Assembly (NCBI RefSeq): GCF_902859945.1 | Contig: NZ_CADIKL010000012.1 | Coordinates: forward strand, 1 to 64,000 | Direction: 5' to 3' | DNA length: 64,000 bases | Origin: Paraburkholderia caffeinitolerans | Lineage (GTDB): Bacteria; Pseudomonadota; Gammaproteobacteria; Burkholderiales; Burkholderiaceae | Shown here: piece by piece, positions 54,189 through 64,000 of the stretch | How the letters are laid out: each line of letters starts with the position of its first letter | Position numbering within the stretch: position 1 is the first letter of the stretch | Translations under genes and position numbers: made by a program | The notes under the pieces: model-generated | Seen by the model: only the letters and a program-made list of their open reading frames with translations | Database searches by the model: none | Told to the model about the DNA's origin: nothing

Positions 54189-54671
54189 TTACAGCAGTTG
54201 CTCGATGTCCGCCGCAATGGCGTCGGGTTTCGTGGCGGGCGCATAGCGCTTGACGACCTTGCCGTCGCGGCCCACAAGAAACTTCGTGAAGTTCCACTTG
54301 ATGCGCCCGATGCCGAGCACGCCCGGCGCCTCGCCCTTGAGCCACTGGTACAGCGGGTGCGCGTTGGCCCCATTCACCTCGATCTTCTCGAACATCGGAA
54401 ACGTGACGCCGAAGTTCTTCTCGCAGAAGGCGCCGATTTGCGCGGCGTCGCCCGGCTCCTGCTTGCCGAACTGGTTGCACGGAAAACCGAGCACCGCGAG
54501 GCCGCGCGCGGCGTACCGCTCGTGGAGCTTCTGCAAGCCCTGATACTGCGGCGTGAATCCGCATTCGCTCGCCGTATTGACGACCAGCATGATCTTGCCC
54601 GCGTACTGCTCGAGGCTCACGGGCGCGCCGCCACCGAGCGGCGCGGCCGAAAACGAATAAACCGTCGACAT
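54189..54671 (-). CDS. Glutathione peroxidase family protein
   Basis: 160 residues. Reduces peroxides with thioredoxin or glutathione. Active-site Cys37 is in VVNTASECGFTPQY (Cys, not selenocysteine), with the partner Gln in FPCNQFGKQEPG and Trp in KWNFTKFLVG; the second cysteine in FPCNQF suggests the thioredoxin-dependent type. ATG at 54669-54671 is supported by GGGAG upstream. It is convergent with clsA and divergent from the ABC-F gene. Confidence 0.93.
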   Translation of the reverse strand: MSTVYSFSAAPLGGGAPVSLEQYAGKIMLVVNTASECGFTPQYQGLQKLHERYAARGLAVLGFPCNQFGKQEPGDAAQIGAFCEKNFGVTFPMFEKIEVNGANAHPLYQWLKGEAPGVLGIGRIKWNFTKFLVGRDGKVVKRYAPATKPDAIAADIEQLL

Positions 54672-54850
54672 CTGGCTCTCCCAACGAAAGCGCCAGTCTA
54701 CGTGAGAAAACCTGTCCGCCACAGACTGGCCGAATGGCTGAATGGAGCGGAGAATCGGCCCGAGACCGGCGTTAGCCGTCCGGCCGATGCCGGCACAGCT
54801 GCGACGCAGTCTAAAATAGCGCTTTCCGTATTGTCAGTGCTGGCGCTCTC

Positions 54851-56800
<1,950 letters not shown>

Positions 56801-56822
56801 CACAACCGGCGCCACGGTCAGC

Positions 56823-56845
56823 ACCGCATTTATCACTGCGGTTTT
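56823..56845 (+). terminator. Weak terminator after the ABC-F gene
   Basis: ACCGCA (56823-56828) and TGCGGT (56837-56842), loop of eight, followed by a run of four T. Short stem, so uncertain. Confidence 0.42.
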
Positions 56846-56879
56846 CACAACGGTCAGGCGCTAATCTGGAGCCAAACGA

Positions 56880-58082
56880 GTGTCGAAGAGAGTGTCGATC
56901 CCCCCCGCATTGCAGGGCCTGCGCGTTCTCGATCTGACCCGCCTCCTGCCAGGCCCCGTAGCCACGCTGCGCCTCGCGGAAATGGGCGCCGACGTGCTGA
57001 AGATCGAACCGCCCGGCGCCGGCGACGCAGCACGCAACATGATGCAAAGCGCCGAAGACGAGGTTGCGGGCCGCCCTGGCGCGTTCTACCGGCTCGTCAA
57101 CCAGGGCAAGCGCGAGACGCGGCTCGACCTCAAATCTGAAGGCGGCCGCGCTGTGCTGCTCGCGCTCGCGCGCGACGCCGATGTGCTCGTCGAGAGCTTC
57201 CGCCCCGGCGTAATGGAGCGGCTCGGCCTCGGCTACGAAACCTTGCGTGCGAATAATCCCAAGCTCGTCTACTGCGCGATCACGGGCTATGGCGCGAAGG
57301 GGCCGTTCTCCGACCGGGCGGGCCACGATCTGAACTACATCGCGTACGCGGGCGTGCTCGACCAGATCGCCACGCGCGAAGGCGAGCCCGCCCTGCCGAA
57401 CTTCCAGATCGCCGACCTGCTCGGCGGCGCGCAGGCCGCGCTCACGCAGATCCTCGCCGCGCTCTGGCACGTCGCGCGTGGTGGTCAAGGCCGCTTCGTC
57501 GATGTTTCCATGGCGCACCAGGCGCATGCGCACAACGTGATGGCTCACGTCGCCCTCGCCAACGACGACGCGGCGGCGCTCCAACCCGGCGGCGGCCTGC
57601 TCAATGGCGGCGTGCCCTGCTACAACTTGTACCGCACGCAGGACGAGCGCTGGCTCGCCGTGGGCGCGCTCGAACTGAAGTTCTGGCAGACGCTGTGCAC
57701 GGCCATCGGCCGCGAGGATTGGGCCCAACGGCACTGGAGCCTCGGCCAGACGCCAGGCGGGTCGGACGCGGCGGCGCTCACGCGCGAGTTTGCCGCGCTC
57801 ATTGCGAGCGAAACACTGCAGACGTGGATCGACCGACTCGAGGTGATCGATTGTTGCGTCTCCCCCGTCCTCACACCGGGCGAGGCCGCCAATCACCCGC
57901 TGTTCAACGCCGAGGTGCTGCAAGCCCTGCTCGATGACGCCGCGGCCCAGCGCGAAGCCGCAGCGCGCCGGGCAGCCAGCCAGGGCACGGCCAGCATGCC
58001 CGCCGCTGCCGCCGGAAGCAACCCGGTGCCAGCCGGCCAGCCGCCCGGCAAGAAGCCGTTCAACTATGGTCCCTGGGGCTGA
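56880..58082 (+). CDS. CaiB/BaiF family CoA-transferase (class III)
   Basis: 400 residues. Moves CoA between carboxylic acids through an aspartyl-CoA intermediate. LDLTRLLPGPVATLRLAEMG and GADVLKIEPPGAGDAARN are the family N-terminus, and the likely nucleophile is the Asp in FQIADLLGGAQAAL near residue 180. The substrate is unknown. The last 60 residues are Ala/Pro-rich and end in PFNYGPWG. It stands alone between an ABC-F gene and a convergent small gene. Confidence 0.93.
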   Translation: MSKRVSIPPALQGLRVLDLTRLLPGPVATLRLAEMGADVLKIEPPGAGDAARNMMQSAEDEVAGRPGAFYRLVNQGKRETRLDLKSEGGRAVLLALARDADVLVESFRPGVMERLGLGYETLRANNPKLVYCAITGYGAKGPFSDRAGHDLNYIAYAGVLDQIATREGEPALPNFQIADLLGGAQAALTQILAALWHVARGGQGRFVDVSMAHQAHAHNVMAHVALANDDAAALQPGGGLLNGGVPCYNLYRTQDERWLAVGALELKFWQTLCTAIGREDWAQRHWSLGQTPGGSDAAALTREFAALIASETLQTWIDRLEVIDCCVSPVLTPGEAANHPLFNAEVLQALLDDAAAQREAAARRAASQGTASMPAAAAGSNPVPAGQPPGKKPFNYGPWG

Positions 58083-58100
58083 GTGAGGAAGCCGTAAACG

Positions 58101-58147
58101 AAAATAGGCGCTTGCCGGCTCCGGATCGGAGCATCAAGCGCCCATTT
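58101..58147. terminator. Bidirectional terminator between the CoA-transferase and the convergent small gene
   Basis: AAAATAGGCGCTTG (58101-58114) pairs with CAAGCGCCC-ATTTT (58135-58148) apart from one bulge, with a 20-base loop containing its own CTCCGGATCGGAG hairpin. A/T tracts lie on both sides. Confidence 0.72.
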
Positions 58148-58200
58148 TCACGATGATTGATAAAGATTGAACGAAGCAAAGCCGAGCCGAAGGCTCCGGC

Positions 58201-58470
58201 CTAACGGCGCGGCAAAGTCTGACGCGGCGAGCGCTCGTCGTCGTAGAGCACATGTTTGCGGCCTTCCACATGATGCGCAATGGTGCTGCGCACCTGTGCC
58301 GCCGTTACGTTGCCGGCCACCACCTGACGCGAAATGCGGCCGTCGTTGTCGATCCACTCGACGATCCGGCAGCTACTGCCCCAAGGCTGCAAAAGCGGCT
58401 CGGAGACCCGGCAGCCGCGCACGACGACCGAGCTACCGCCGAAGCCGATGGACGATTCTGTCTGTTTCAA
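58201..58470 (-). CDS. Small conserved protein, DUF2866-like
   Basis: 89 residues from a TTG at 58468-58470 with AAAGGAT upstream. No membrane helix or signal peptide. It contains VRGCRVSEPLLQPWGSSCRI and VEWIDNDGRISRQVVAGNVT, then VRSTIAHHVEGRKHVLYDDE; two cysteines and several tryptophans suggest a folded domain. I recall a Burkholderia-group family of this look (DUF2866) but cannot verify it. It is convergent with the CoA-transferase and not linked to radA, which lies 130 bases upstream in the same direction. Confidence 0.65.
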   Translation of the reverse strand: MKQTESSIGFGGSSVVVRGCRVSEPLLQPWGSSCRIVEWIDNDGRISRQVVAGNVTAAQVRSTIAHHVEGRKHVLYDDERSPRQTLPRR

Positions 58471-58602
58471 GTCGCTATCCTTTCCGCTGGATGCGGGTTG
58501 AGCATCCGCGAAAGCATAGGGAAATCACAAAACGAAAAGGTTACAGTGCGTACCAGGGTTGTTACCAATCATTACGCGCCAGACCGCGCCCGCGCACCCG
58601 GT

Positions 58603-59979
58603 CTACTCGAGCTCGCGCACGCGGTCGATGGCTTCCTCGATCCGCTCCACGGCAATGACGTTCAATCCCTCGATCGGCTGTTTCGGCGCATTGGCGCGGG
58701 GAATCAGCGCGCAGGTGAAACCGAGCTTGGCCGCTTCCTTCAAGCGATCCTGCCCGCGCGGCGAGGGTCGGATCTCACCGGCAAGCCCCACTTCGCCGAA
58801 AACGATCAGGCCCTTTGGCAACGCCTTGTTACGCATCGATGAATGGATGGAAAGCAGCACGGCGAGGTCGGCGGCCGGTTCGGTGATTTTCACGCCGCCC
58901 ACCGCGTTCAAGAATACGTCCTGATCGAAGCAGCCGATGCCCGCATGACGATGCAGCACCGCCAGCAGCAGCGCGAGGCGGTTCTGTTCCAGCCCGACCG
59001 CAAGGCGGCGCGGATTGGGCACCTGCGCCGTATCGACGAGCGCCTGCACTTCCACGAGCAACGGCCGCGAGCCCTCCTGGGTCACCAGTACGCAAGAGCC
59101 CGGCACGCTTTGCTCGTGCTGCGAGAGAAAAAGCGCCGACGGATTGGCGACGCCACGCAACCCGCGCTCGGTCATCGCGAACACGCCCAATTCATTGACC
59201 GCGCCGAAGCGGTTCTTGAACGCGCGCACGAGCCGGAACGACGAATGCGTATCGCCCTCGAAGTACAGCACCGTATCGACGATGTGCTCCAGCACGCGCG
59301 GGCCCGCGAGATTGCCCTCCTTCGTCACGTGGCCAACCATGATGATGGCCGTGCCCGACTGCTTGGCGATGCGCGTGAGTTGCGCGGCGCACTCGCGCAC
59401 CTGCGCCACCGACCCGGGTGCGGAGGTGAGCGCCTCGGAATAGATCGTCTGGATAGAGTCGATCACGGCGACGTCGGGCTTTTCGGCCTCGATGGTCGCC
59501 TGGATTTTTTCGAGCTGAATCTCGGCGAGCAATTGCAACTCGCTCGCTTTCGAACCCGGATCGAGCAAGGCAAGCCGTTGCGCGCGCAACGCAATCTGCG
59601 CCGCCGACTCCTCGCCGCTCACATAGAGCGCGCGCCGTTCGGCCGCAATCTGCGCGAGCGACTGCAACAGCAGCGTGGACTTGCCGATGCCTGGATCACC
59701 GCCGATCAGCACCACGCCGCCCGCAACCAGTCCACCGCCCAACACGCGGTCGAACTCGCCGACACCCGTGGTAAAACGCGGCACGTCGGACGCTTCGATA
59801 TCGGCCAGACGCCGCACCGGCGCGCTCTTGGCAAGCGACTGAAAGCGGTGATTGCCGGCTGGCTCCGCGACGCTCTCCACCAGCGTGTTCCACGTGCCGC
59901 ACGCGGGGCACTGTCCTTGCCATTTCGGCGCCTGTCCGCCGCATTCGGTGCAGATATAGAGCGTCTTTGCCTTCGCCAT
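58603..59979 (-). CDS. radA: DNA repair protein RadA (branch migration helicase)
   Basis: 458 residues. Aids RecA-driven branch migration. An N-terminal zinc finger (YICTECGGQAPKWQGQCPAC) is followed by the RecA-like ATPase with P-loop GGDPGIGKSTLLLQ (about residue 95), the RadA motif KNRFGAVNELGVFAM, and the C-terminal Lon-like domain (LPKGLIVFGEVGLAGEIRPS). I use the ATG at 59977-59979 (MAKAKTLYIC); another ATG four codons earlier is equally possible. It begins 20 bases after alr. Confidence 0.96.
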   Translation of the reverse strand: MAKAKTLYICTECGGQAPKWQGQCPACGTWNTLVESVAEPAGNHRFQSLAKSAPVRRLADIEASDVPRFTTGVGEFDRVLGGGLVAGGVVLIGGDPGIGKSTLLLQSLAQIAAERRALYVSGEESAAQIALRAQRLALLDPGSKASELQLLAEIQLEKIQATIEAEKPDVAVIDSIQTIYSEALTSAPGSVAQVRECAAQLTRIAKQSGTAIIMVGHVTKEGNLAGPRVLEHIVDTVLYFEGDTHSSFRLVRAFKNRFGAVNELGVFAMTERGLRGVANPSALFLSQHEQSVPGSCVLVTQEGSRPLLVEVQALVDTAQVPNPRRLAVGLEQNRLALLLAVLHRHAGIGCFDQDVFLNAVGGVKITEPAADLAVLLSIHSSMRNKALPKGLIVFGEVGLAGEIRPSPRGQDRLKEAAKLGFTCALIPRANAPKQPIEGLNVIAVERIEEAIDRVRELE

Positions 59980-59999
59980 GCTTTTTGCCATGCTGGGGG

Positions 60000-61070
60000 T
60001 TATTCCGCGCGTACCGGCACGCGTGGCGCGACCGCGCACATCAGCTCGTAGCCGATCGTGCCGCAGGCTTGCGCGACATCGTCGATTGGCAGATTTGCGC
60101 CCCACAGTTCAACGCGCGTGCCCACGCCCGCGCCCTGCACCGGCGTGAGATCGACCGTGAGCATGTCCATGGAGATACGTCCCACCACGCGCGTGCGCAC
60201 ACCGTCGACGATCACGGGCGTGCCTTCGGGCGCAACGCGTGGATACCCGTCAGCGTAGCCACAGGCCACCACGCCGATACGCATCGGCTGGCGCGCCGTG
60301 AAGATCGAGCCGTAGCCGACGCTCTGGCCTTCGGCGACGGTCTGCGTGGCGATGATCTCGGAGGCGAGCGTCATGGCCGGCTGCAAACCGACGCCGTCGA
60401 GCGCCGAGGCCACACCCGAAGGCGAGGCGCCATACAGAATGATGCCGGGGCGCACCCAGTCGAAATGCGATTCGGGATGCCAGAGCGTAGCCGCCGAGTT
60501 CGCGAGGCTGCGCGTGCCCGCGATGCCCTGCGCGCCGCGCTCGAACGCCGCCATCTGCTCGCCGATGCCACGCGGGGTATCGGCGTCCGAAAAGTGCGTC
60601 ATCAACGTGATCTGGCCAATGCCGGGGCAGGCGCGCGCTCGCTCCCACGCTGCGCGGTATTTCTCCGGCGTGTAGCCGAGCCGGTTCATGCCGCTGTTCA
60701 TCTTGAGCTGAACGTTGAGCGGCTTGGACAGGCGCGCCATTTCGAGCATGCGCATCTGCTCGTCGCAATGGACCACGGTGGTGAGGCTATAGCGGTCGAT
60801 GACGTCGATGTCGGTCGGCCGGAAGAAGCCCTCCAGCAGCAGGATCGGCCCGGCCCAGCCCAGCTCGCGTAATTTCACCGCCTCTTCGAGGTCGAGCAGA
60901 CCAAAACCATCGGTCGCGCGCAGGCCGGGAAACGCGCGGGCAAGCCCGTGCCCGTAGGCATTGGCTTTGACCACGGCCCAGATTTTCGACTGCGGCGCGT
61001 ATTTGCGGACGACGGCGAGATTATTGGCGAGAGCAGCGGTGTGAATCGTGGCGGAAAGGGGGCGAGGCAT
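60000..61070 (-). CDS. alr: Alanine racemase
   Basis: 356 residues. Makes D-alanine for peptidoglycan. The PLP lysine is Lys35 in [13 protein letters not shown], and the catalytic tyrosine is in [14 protein letters not shown] near residue 255. The C-terminal beta domain follows ([20 protein letters not shown]). I start at the ATG at 61068-61070 ([10 protein letters not shown]), the family start. It is divergent from lplT and upstream of radA. Confidence 0.97.
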   Translation of the reverse strand: MPRPLSATIHTAALANNLAVVRKYAPQSKIWAVVKANAYGHGLARAFPGLRATDGFGLLDLEEAVKLRELGWAGPILLLEGFFRPTDIDVIDRYSLTTVVHCDEQMRMLEMARLSKPLNVQLKMNSGMNRLGYTPEKYRAAWERARACPGIGQITLMTHFSDADTPRGIGEQMAAFERGAQGIAGTRSLANSAATLWHPESHFDWVRPGIILYGASPSGVASALDGVGLQPAMTLASEIIATQTVAEGQSVGYGSIFTARQPMRIGVVACGYADGYPRVAPEGTPVIVDGVRTRVVGRISMDMLTVDLTPVQGAGVGTRVELWGANLPIDDVAQACGTIGYELMCAVAPRVPVRAE

Positions 61071-61187
61071 GGGATTTTTTTCGCAAAGACGCTTTTGAAT
61101 CAGGAGCTTACAGGGTGTTTTCAACCCCCGGAAGGCCCGTCTGACAGGCGGTCAAGGAATGTGCTAGTCCGAACTACGCTATTTTCG

Positions 61188-61196
61188 TGATATAAA
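61188..61196 (+). promoter_or_regulatory. Extended -10 element, candidate lplT promoter
   Basis: TGATATAAA: TG-n followed by TATAAA at 61191-61196, no recognisable -35. It lies about 95 bases before the lplT start in the 220-base divergent gap with alr. Confidence 0.4.
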
Positions 61197-61290
61197 GCCC
61201 TGCGCACAACCCATTTCGAACGTAATAAAGCCCGGATGCCTCCCACCCGTCCGGGGCGGACGGACCGCAGCGAGGAAAGCATCGCATCAG

Positions 61291-62601
61291 ATGAAAAAAG
61301 GCTTTTACACCATCATGGCCGCGCAGTTTTTTTCGTCGTTGGCCGACAATGCGCTCCTCATCGCTGCAATTGCACTGCTGAAAGACCTCCACGCCCCGAA
61401 CTGGATGACGCCGCTGCTCAAGCTGTTCTTCGTCCTGTCCTACGTTGTTCTTGCCGCATTCGTCGGTGCCTTTGCTGATTCCCGCCCCAAGGGCCAAGTC
61501 ATGTTCATTACGAACACGATTAAGGTCGTGGGCTGCGCCATCATGCTCGCCGGCACGCATCCGCTGTTCGCCTATGGAGTGGTCGGCTTCGGCGCGGCGG
61601 CGTATTCACCGGCCAAGTACGGGATTCTCACGGAACTGCTGCCGCCTGAGCGCCTCGTGGCCGCCAATGGATGGATCGAAGGCACCACGGTCGGCTCGAT
61701 CATCCTCGGCACGGTGCTAGGCGGCGCGCTGATCAGCCCGCACATCGCCGCCCACATCATTCGCCACACGCCCGCCTCGATCAACACCCCCGCCGAAGCC
61801 GCGATGCTCGTGATCATGGTCATCTACGTGATCGCCGCGCTCTTCAATCTGCGCATTCCCGACACCGGCGCGCGCTATCCGCGCCAGCAGCACGGGCCGA
61901 TCCGCCTCATCACCGACTTCGCCGAGTGCTTCAATATTCTCTGGCGCGACAAGCTCGGCCAGATTTCGCTCGCGGTCACGACGCTGTTCTGGGGCGCCGG
62001 CGCGACGCTGCAATTCATCGTGCTCAAATGGGCCGAAGTGTCGCTCGGCATGTCGCTCTCGGAAAGCGCCGTGCTGCAAGCCGTAGTGGCCGTGGGCGTC
62101 GCCGCCGGCGCGATGATCGCCGCCGCGCGCGTGCCGCTCAAGAAGTCGCTTTCGGTGCTGCCGGTGGGCATCATGATGGGCTTTGCCGTCATGCTCATGG
62201 CGTTTTACACGCGCAACCTGTTTCCGCCGCACTGGGGCCTGCATATCGGCCATATGCGCATTCCGGGCTACCTCGTGCTCGCCTATATCTTCCTGATGGT
62301 GGTCGGCGGACTCTCGGGCTTCTTCGTCGTGCCGATGAACGCGCTGCTCCAGCATCGCGGCCACGTGCTGCTCTCCGCGGGCCACTCGATCGCCGTGCAG
62401 AACTTCAACGAGAACCTCTCGGTGCTAATGATGCTGTGCCTCTACGCCGTGCTCGTCTGGCTCGACGTGCCGGTGACCATCGTGATCGTGCTGTTCGGCA
62501 CCTTCGTCTGCCTGATGATGTGGCTCGTGATGCGCCGCCATCAGGCCAATCAGCGCTCGTTCGACTCGGTCGCGCTGATCGGCGAAAATCATCGCCACTG
62601 A
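61291..62601 (+). CDS. lplT: Lysophospholipid transporter LplT
   Basis: 436 residues, major facilitator family with about 12 helices. Flips lysophospholipids inward across the inner membrane for re-acylation. The opening KGFYTIMAAQFFSSLADNAL and the loop YSPAKYGILTELLPPERLVA are typical of LplT. E. coli has it beside aas; here no acyltransferase gene adjoins it (thiD follows 61 bases later). GAGGAAAG lies upstream at a rather long spacing. Confidence 0.93.
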   Translation: MKKGFYTIMAAQFFSSLADNALLIAAIALLKDLHAPNWMTPLLKLFFVLSYVVLAAFVGAFADSRPKGQVMFITNTIKVVGCAIMLAGTHPLFAYGVVGFGAAAYSPAKYGILTELLPPERLVAANGWIEGTTVGSIILGTVLGGALISPHIAAHIIRHTPASINTPAEAAMLVIMVIYVIAALFNLRIPDTGARYPRQQHGPIRLITDFAECFNILWRDKLGQISLAVTTLFWGAGATLQFIVLKWAEVSLGMSLSESAVLQAVVAVGVAAGAMIAAARVPLKKSLSVLPVGIMMGFAVMLMAFYTRNLFPPHWGLHIGHMRIPGYLVLAYIFLMVVGGLSGFFVVPMNALLQHRGHVLLSAGHSIAVQNFNENLSVLMMLCLYAVLVWLDVPVTIVIVLFGTFVCLMMWLVMRRHQANQRSFDSVALIGENHRH

Positions 62602-62662
62602 ATCCCGCGCCCGCGCGGCGGCGGCCTGCGGGTCCGGCGCGCGGCGCATTTGCGACGCTGCC

Positions 62663-63469
62663 ATGACCTCACCGATTTCCAATGTCCTCACGATCGCCGG
62701 CTCCGACTCGGGCGGCGGCGCCGGCATCCAGGCCGACCTCAAAGCTTTCTCCGCGCTCGGCGCCTATGGCGCGAGCGTCATCACTGCGCTCACGGCGCAG
62801 AACACGCGCGGGGTCACCGCCATCCACGCGCCCGATGCGGGCTTCGTCACCGCGCAGCTCGACGCCGTGTTCGACGACATCCGCATCGACGCCGTGAAGA
62901 TCGGCATGCTTGCCAACGCATCGATCGTGCGCGCCGTCGCCGATGCGCTGCGCCGCCACCAGCCGCCGCGCATCGTGCTCGACACGGTGATGATTTCGAA
63001 AAGCAATCACGCGCTGCTCGCGCCCGAGGCCGTGACGGCGCTGCGCGAAGAACTGCTGCCGCTCGCGGGCGTGGTCACGCCGAATCTACCCGAGGCCGCG
63101 GCGCTGCTCGGCGTGACGCCGGCAACCGACGAAGCCGCGATGGTCGAGCAAGGCGAGGCGCTGCGCGCACTCGGCGCGCAAGCCGTGTTGATGAAAGGTG
63201 GTCACCTCGGCGGCGCAGACAGCCCCGACTGGCTAATTGAAGCCAGCGGAACGCTGCGTCTGGGCGGGCCGCGCGTGCCGGTGACGAACACGCACGGCAC
63301 GGGCTGCACGCTCTCCTCCTCAATTGCCGCGCTGTGGCCGCAGCATGCGACGCTCGCCGATGCCGTCACCCAGGCGAAGACGTATCTCACCGGCGCGCTT
63401 GAAGCGAGCGAGCGGCTCGACGTAGGCCATGGCGTCGGCCCGGTACATCACTTCTGGCGCTGGTGGTAA
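62663..63469 (+). CDS. thiD: Hydroxymethylpyrimidine/phosphomethylpyrimidine kinase
   Basis: 268 residues of the ribokinase fold. Phosphorylates HMP and HMP-P for thiamine synthesis. VLTIAGSDSGGGAGIQADLK is the family N-terminus, and the catalytic anion-hole region is VTNTHGTGCTLSSSIAAL. It follows lplT; no other thiamine gene is in the window. Confidence 0.96.
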   Translation: MTSPISNVLTIAGSDSGGGAGIQADLKAFSALGAYGASVITALTAQNTRGVTAIHAPDAGFVTAQLDAVFDDIRIDAVKIGMLANASIVRAVADALRRHQPPRIVLDTVMISKSNHALLAPEAVTALREELLPLAGVVTPNLPEAAALLGVTPATDEAAMVEQGEALRALGAQAVLMKGGHLGGADSPDWLIEASGTLRLGGPRVPVTNTHGTGCTLSSSIAALWPQHATLADAVTQAKTYLTGALEASERLDVGHGVGPVHHFWRWW

Positions 63470-63511
63470 ATCGGGCACGACGTGCTTGTCACGGTGACGT
63501 CGTAGTCGAGG

Positions 63512-64000
63512 TCATGGGCGCGCGAAGGCCTGGGCGCGCGCCGGCCAGTCGTCGGGGACGATAAAGCCGCGCGAGCGCTCGACGTAGCCGCCCGCGCCAT
63601 CGGCCACAAAGGCGGCGACCATCACCGGCTCATGAACCTGAGCGAGGCCCGCGAACAACGTTTCAGCCGGCACCGGCGCGGCCACGGTTCTGCGCGCCGC
63701 GAGCGCATCGCGGTCCACATCGCGATGGCGCCCGGCGCCGCCCTCCTGCCGCTCGCTCTCCCCATTGGGCATCGGCAAGCATTGCCCTCCGCCCGGCCCG
63801 ATACGCCGTGGCGCGAGCCAGGCGAGCCGCGGCAGCACGCTCCAGCCATCCGCGCCTTCACGTTCCGCGAAATCGGCCCAATCCGTCTGCGTGACCCACC
63901 AGCCGCGCCCATGCTGTGCGGAGAGTTCCGGCAGGTCACCCGGCGCCAAGCCCGCGCCCTTGCCCGCGCGATAGAAAAGCCAGCCCTTCCAGAACATCTG
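63512..64000 (-). CDS. Unrecognised protein at the right edge, probably incomplete
   Basis: A frame open from the right edge to a stop at 63512, about 163 residues visible. An ATG at 63995-63997 could be the start, but the frame continues beyond the edge. It is rich in Trp, Gly and Arg, with WKGWLFYRAGKGAGL and later AAFVADGAGGYVERSRGFIV and a C-terminal PDDWPARAQAFARP. No family is recognised. It is convergent with thiD, with a 42-base gap and no terminator seen between. Confidence 0.5.
   Translation of the reverse strand, partial: QMFWKGWLFYRAGKGAGLAPGDLPELSAQHGRGWWVTQTDWADFAEREGADGWSVLPRLAWLAPRRIGPGGGQCLPMPNGESERQEGGAGRHRDVDRDALAARRTVAAPVPAETLFAGLAQVHEPVMVAAFVADGAGGYVERSRGFIVPDDWPARAQAFARP

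Overview
The window is a high-GC chromosomal segment whose gene content and order match a betaproteobacterium of the Burkholderiaceae (Paraburkholderia/Caballeronia/Burkholderia type). The marks are the guaB-guaA pair, the rpsB-tsf-pyrH-frr-uppS-cdsA-dxr-rseP-bamA-skp-lpxD-fabZ-lpxA-lpxB-rnhB superoperon, divergent ppsA/ppsR, smc-zipA-ligA-def, and dapC-dapD-dapE-prmB. This assignment is inferred from protein similarity and synteny; no rRNA or tRNA gene lies in the window. Almost all of it is core genome.

The exception is the left edge (1 to about 3200). Three tightly packed minus-strand genes there match jetA, jetB and the start of jetC of a type I Wadjet (SMC-like anti-plasmid) system; jetC runs off the left edge and jetD would lie beyond it. 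The island abuts a glyoxalase/VOC gene that has a strong ribosome binding site but stops halfway through its domain, so the island's inner boundary is probably near 3199. Wadjet is a described system. I found no convincing undescribed multi-gene system here.

Layout: 3.2-3.5 kb truncated VOC gene; 3.7-7.6 kb guaA, a small membrane protein and guaB (GMP synthesis); 7.9-9.0 kb EamA transporter; 9.0-10.3 kb rnfH-ratA divergent from smpB; 10.4-11.8 kb qmcA/nfeD membrane pair; 12-15.6 kb divergent ppsA/ppsR; 15.7-32 kb the long leftward run from ribosomal protein S2 through UMP kinase, ribosome recycling, isoprenoid, CDP-DAG, outer-membrane assembly and lipid A genes to RNase HII and an rRNA/tRNA methyltransferase; 32.4-38.2 kb rightward map, glnD and a pseudouridine synthase with a long repetitive N-terminus; 38.3-46 kb leftward def, ligA, zipA, smc; 46.2-47.3 kb a second EamA transporter; 47.8-54.2 kb rightward lysine/diaminopimelate genes (dapC, dapD, ArsC-like protein, dapE), prmB and cardiolipin synthase; 54.2-58.1 kb glutathione peroxidase, ABC-F ATPase and CoA-transferase; 58.2-61.1 kb leftward small protein, radA, alr; 61.3-63.5 kb lplT and thiD; and an unrecognised leftward reading frame at the right edge.

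Points worth a second look: the partial Wadjet island and its boundary; an arrangement in which the nfeD promoter -10 element is embedded in the ppsA terminator; the 105-bp coding tandem repeat in the RluB-like gene; the strong rpsB promoter with a long leader; and two short tandem duplications lying exactly over stop codons.
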